A stretch of DNA of 64,000 nt, taken from NCBI RefSeq assembly GCF_003353425.1, contig NZ_QRAO01000001.1:992001-1056000 (forward strand), given 5' to 3'. The notes beneath the pieces were generated by a model, which was given only the letters and a program-made list of their open reading frames with translations, ran no database searches and had not been told where the DNA came from. Source of the stretch: Marinirhabdus gelatinilytica. Lineage in GTDB: Bacteria > Bacteroidota > Bacteroidia > Flavobacteriales > Flavobacteriaceae. Made by a program: the position numbers and the translations under genes. Shown piece by piece: positions 61,243 through 64,000 of the stretch (positions are counted from its first letter, which is position 1; each line of letters starts with the position of its first letter).

Positions 61243-63408
61243 ATGAAAAAGAATTTGAAATTTCTATTCCTAGGGGTTGTGATGGCTGTAACCTCTTGCA
61301 GTTTTACCACCAGGGAATTTAACGATCCGGATAAAGATAAGGTACTGTTGGACCTTATTACTTATGTTCTTGAAAAAGGACATTATAGCCCTGCAGATAT
61401 GGATGATGCTTTTAGTATCGCTGTGTACGAGGATTTTATTAACGCTCTAGATCCCTTGAAGCGTTACTTTATAGCTTCAGATATTGAGGAGTTCAGTAAA
61501 TACAGGACTTCTATAGACGACCAGATAAAAACCAAAGACCTCAGTTTTTTCAACACGGTTTACAAAAGGTTTACAAAACGAATGGAAGAAGGGAAAGAAC
61601 GTTACAAAAAAGTGCTGGAAAAACCTTTCGATTATACCTTGAGCGAAACTATAAATGTAGATTACGATAACTTAGAGTATGTAACTACCGAAGCAGAAAT
61701 GAAAGACCGGTGGAGACAACAACTCAAGTTTTCTACCCTTTCAAATTATTATGATCTAGTTGAAGAAAAAGAAAATGCAGCCAAGGTAAAGAAAGAAGCC
61801 GAAGATAAAGGCGAGGCCTACGAACCTTCGGAAAATGCAACACTTTCAGCAACCGAGATGGAAGAGAAGTCTCGCAACCAAACCAAGACTTCATTGGATG
61901 AATATTTTGAGTTCACCGATGACCTGGAGCGTAAAGACTACTTTGCCACTTTCCTAACTACCATTGTTGAAGAATTTGACCCCCACACTAATTACTTTGC
62001 CCCGCCAGATCGTGACCGTTTCGACCTGCGAATGAGTGGGAAATTGGAAGGAATAGGAGCACGACTTCAAAAAAAGAACGATTACATTAAAGTGGTGGAC
62101 GTTATTAGCGGTGGCCCAGCCTGGAGAGGCGAACATATTGAAGTGGGAGACCTCATTACCAAAGTACGCCAAGAAGATGAAGATGAAGCCGTGAGTATTG
62201 TGGGGATGCGAGTGGACGATGCCGTACAGCTCATTAAAGGCCCCAAGGGAACCAAGGTGGTCTTGACCATAAAAGGGGTAGATGGGACCACAAGAGAAGA
62301 GACTATTACCAGAGACGTTGTAGAGCTTGAGGAAACCTATGCAAAGTCTACTGTTATAGAGAAAGAAGATAAAAAATTCGGGCTTATTAACCTTCCTGCG
62401 TTCTATTTCGATATGGAAAACTACAAAGAGCGCAATTCTGCCAGCGATGTAAAGAGGGAGGTTGAGCGCCTAAAGGAAGAAGGAGTTGAAGGATTGGTGC
62501 TGGACCTTCGAAACAATGGTGGAGGTTCCTTGCGTACCGCTGTGGATATTGCGGGGCTGTTTATCAAAGAGGGTCCTGTGGTTCAGGTTTCAAGCAGTAG
62601 TGGGAAAGAGGTTCTAAAAGATAAAGACGATTCTATACTTTGGGATGGTCCGTTAGTGATCTTGGTGAACGAGCTTTCTGCCTCAGCATCCGAAATTCTT
62701 GCAGCAGCTATGCAGGACTATAAAAGAGCTATTATCTTGGGAAGCAAGCAATCCTATGGTAAAGGAACCGTACAGAATTTGGTAGATCTTAACCAATGGC
62801 TCCGTAAAAACGATATGGGAGATATGGGAGCACTTAAGGTAACTACACAAAAATTCTACCGTGTCAATGGTGGCTCTACCCAGTTGGAAGGCGTGAAGAG
62901 CGATGTGGTAATGCCAGACCGTTTTAGCTATATCGATGTAGGCGAGAGAGATTATGAAAACCCACTGCCCTACGATAAGATTGCACCTGCAAAATACGAT
63001 GTTTGGGATGGTTATGTAGATTTTGACGAAGCCATAGCAAAAAGCCGTGAAAGAATGGCTAAGAGCCAGCAATTGGCTTTGATCGAAGAAAATGCACTAT
63101 GGATCAAAGAACGCCGTGACGAGACAGACGTGACTCTTAATTTTGATGAATATTATGCTGAAATTGAAAAGCGTAAAGCCGAAACCGAAAAATTTGATGC
63201 CATTGACGAGTATGATAACAAGTTGAATTATCGTTCCCTACCTGATGAGGTAGCCTTGATGAGACAGGACACTACCCTTCGCGAAAAGCGCAAGAGATGG
63301 CACAAAAGCTTGGCAAAAGATATTTATGTTGAAGAAGCCGTAAACGTGCTGGAAGACCTAAAGATTACAAACATAAAAGCCAAGAAAGTAGCCAATATTA
63401 AAAATTAG
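61243..63408 (+). CDS. prc: Tail-specific C-terminal processing protease (Prc/CtpA)
   Basis: A 721-residue lipoprotein-type protease (lipobox TSC near residue 20) from the ATG at 61243; starts at 61234 or 61228 only lengthen the signal. It has an N-terminal helical region (about 25-235), a PDZ domain (about 245-340; GIGARLQKKNDYIKVVDVISGGPAW), and the S41 peptidase core with the catalytic Ser in ELSASASEILAAAMQ (about 477-491) and Lys in QSYGKGTVQ (about 507), followed by the helical C-terminal domain of the Prc type. It trims C-termini of periplasmic proteins and can act on lipoprotein and cell-wall factors. Confidence 0.92.
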   Translation: MKKNLKFLFLGVVMAVTSCSFTTREFNDPDKDKVLLDLITYVLEKGHYSPADMDDAFSIAVYEDFINALDPLKRYFIASDIEEFSKYRTSIDDQIKTKDLSFFNTVYKRFTKRMEEGKERYKKVLEKPFDYTLSETINVDYDNLEYVTTEAEMKDRWRQQLKFSTLSNYYDLVEEKENAAKVKKEAEDKGEAYEPSENATLSATEMEEKSRNQTKTSLDEYFEFTDDLERKDYFATFLTTIVEEFDPHTNYFAPPDRDRFDLRMSGKLEGIGARLQKKNDYIKVVDVISGGPAWRGEHIEVGDLITKVRQEDEDEAVSIVGMRVDDAVQLIKGPKGTKVVLTIKGVDGTTREETITRDVVELEETYAKSTVIEKEDKKFGLINLPAFYFDMENYKERNSASDVKREVERLKEEGVEGLVLDLRNNGGGSLRTAVDIAGLFIKEGPVVQVSSSSGKEVLKDKDDSILWDGPLVILVNELSASASEILAAAMQDYKRAIILGSKQSYGKGTVQNLVDLNQWLRKNDMGDMGALKVTTQKFYRVNGGSTQLEGVKSDVVMPDRFSYIDVGERDYENPLPYDKIAPAKYDVWDGYVDFDEAIAKSRERMAKSQQLALIEENALWIKERRDETDVTLNFDEYYAEIEKRKAETEKFDAIDEYDNKLNYRSLPDEVALMRQDTTLREKRKRWHKSLAKDIYVEEAVNVLEDLKITNIKAKKVANIKN

Positions 63409-63421
63409 GAAATGCAAAACG

Positions 63422-63444
63422 CTAGGTTGAGCGTTGTCGAAACC
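63422..63444 (+). repeat. GAGCGCAGTCGAG-type repeat unit, diverged
   Basis: Core GGTTGAGCGTTGTCGAAACC, 13 bp after the prc stop. A variant of the same dispersed unit, with two changes in the core. Confidence 0.6.
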
Positions 63445-63463
63445 TAATGTTTTTACTAAATAT

Positions 63464-63500
63464 AAACCTGCCCACAATCAAAAGTTGGGCAGGTTTTTTT
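63464..63500 (+). terminator. Rho-independent terminator after prc
   Basis: Stem AAACCTGCCCA / TTGGGCAGGTTT with a T-run, about 60 bp after the stop and just before the next gene. Confidence 0.85.
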
Positions 63501-63508
63501 GTAGTTTT

Positions 63509-64000
63509 ATGGCAGTGAAAAACAAGTCTACCTCACTTACCAAAATTGCGCTCAGGAAGTTCAAAAAAAACTTCTGGGGAATGCTCAGTCTCTGCTTTTT
63601 ATGTATTTGCACATTGGTTGCAATCTTTGCGTATGCCCTCACTCCGGACGATTCGGAAAACGCTAACCAGATGCATCTCTCCATCCACTCCAAGCAACCT
63701 GGATTTTCTGTAACTATGCTCACCATTCCTTCGGCAGTTGAAGAGGAGAATGGACTTGCCTCATTTTTCTTCGGGAAAAAAACCACTGCCACCGAAGTGC
63801 CCATTTCATCATATAAGGTGACTACTGAAGGTGTCTTGGCCACAGCATATTCGGGAGAAGGTGCCGATGGATTGCAAAAGGGATATAAAACCAACCTTTT
63901 CCCAAAAGCAAAATCTCCCGAAGAAATTTCAGCGAATTACATTTCAGAAAAAAAGTTTTTACTGGGTACCGATAAATACGGCCGTGATTTATTGAGCAGG
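63509..64000 (+). CDS. Peptide ABC transporter permease (OppC/DppC-like), truncated by the window
   Basis: From the ATG at 63509, 164 codons remain open to the end of the window. The frame encodes an N-terminal cytoplasmic segment, one transmembrane helix (about 24-44; NFWGMLSLCFLCICTLVAIFA), a periplasmic insertion of about 100 residues, and the sequence LLGTDKYGRDLLSR at the edge, which is the conserved entry to the OppC transport domain. Members bring oligopeptides or similar solutes across the inner membrane. The ORF is cut at the right edge, so the remaining helices and the EAA loop are not seen. Confidence 0.85.
   Translation, partial: MAVKNKSTSLTKIALRKFKKNFWGMLSLCFLCICTLVAIFAYALTPDDSENANQMHLSIHSKQPGFSVTMLTIPSAVEEENGLASFFFGKKTTATEVPISSYKVTTEGVLATAYSGEGADGLQKGYKTNLFPKAKSPEEISANYISEKKFLLGTDKYGRDLLSR

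Overview
The window comes from a marine-type member of the Flavobacteriaceae (Bacteroidota). The evidence is SusC/SusD partners, the TAnnTTTG promoter element, abundant DUF547 and outer-membrane barrel proteins, a class II HMG-CoA reductase next to a GYDIA-type GHMP kinase, and the conserved block coaX - barrel - TPR - LptC - CorC - PpiD. Genes are densely packed on both strands. There is no rRNA, CRISPR array, transposase or prophage; one tRNA-Phe is present. The right edge cuts an ABC permease gene.

Layout. 1-7.6 kb: a transglutaminase/carboxypeptidase-regulatory pair, a pseudouridine-synthase paralogue that has lost its catalytic Asp, and a polyamine operon (arginine decarboxylase, agmatinase, deoxyhypusine-synthase-like enzyme, GNAT-nitrilase fusion). 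7.7-23 kb: an RMD1/YagE protein, a membrane mannosyltransferase-like protein carrying two in-frame palindromic repeats, PD40 and M28 lipoproteins, an LpxR-like deacylase, two GT2 glycosyltransferases, an FAD reductase/polyferredoxin pair, and a DUF547-barrel-GH113-Omp85 run. 23.1-40.7 kb: a minus-strand cluster for organoarsenic (arsenosugar, possibly arsenolipid) metabolism. It holds ArsM, ArsS, a purine nucleoside phosphorylase, three arsenosugar-type glycosyltransferases, an AhpD-like protein, a rhodanese, a metallophosphatase-fold protein, a sterol desaturase, two DUF547 lipoproteins, and transport genes (SusC, SusD, a sodium:solute symporter). 40.8-64 kb: mostly housekeeping genes (tRNA-Phe, coaX, lptC, corC-like, ppiD-like, mevalonate genes, a DPP-IV/POT peptide pair, comEC, NlpC/P60, lpxB, surE, prc).

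How the cluster could work (inference from known ArsM/ArsS chemistry): ArsM methylates arsenite, ArsS adds a 5'-deoxyadenosyl group, the phosphorylase removes adenine, and the glycosyltransferases build the aglycone side of an arsenosugar. The membrane hydroxylase may tie the product to lipid, and SusCD plus the symporter would move a related solute. The most notable extra signals are an Asp in the phosphorylase at the human Asn243 position, a long palindrome and a structured element flanking the AhpD-like gene, a family of GAGCGCAGTCGAG palindromic repeats that bracket susC and also lie inside a coding sequence, and two genes whose conserved N-terminus lies upstream of any ATG/GTG/TTG codon.
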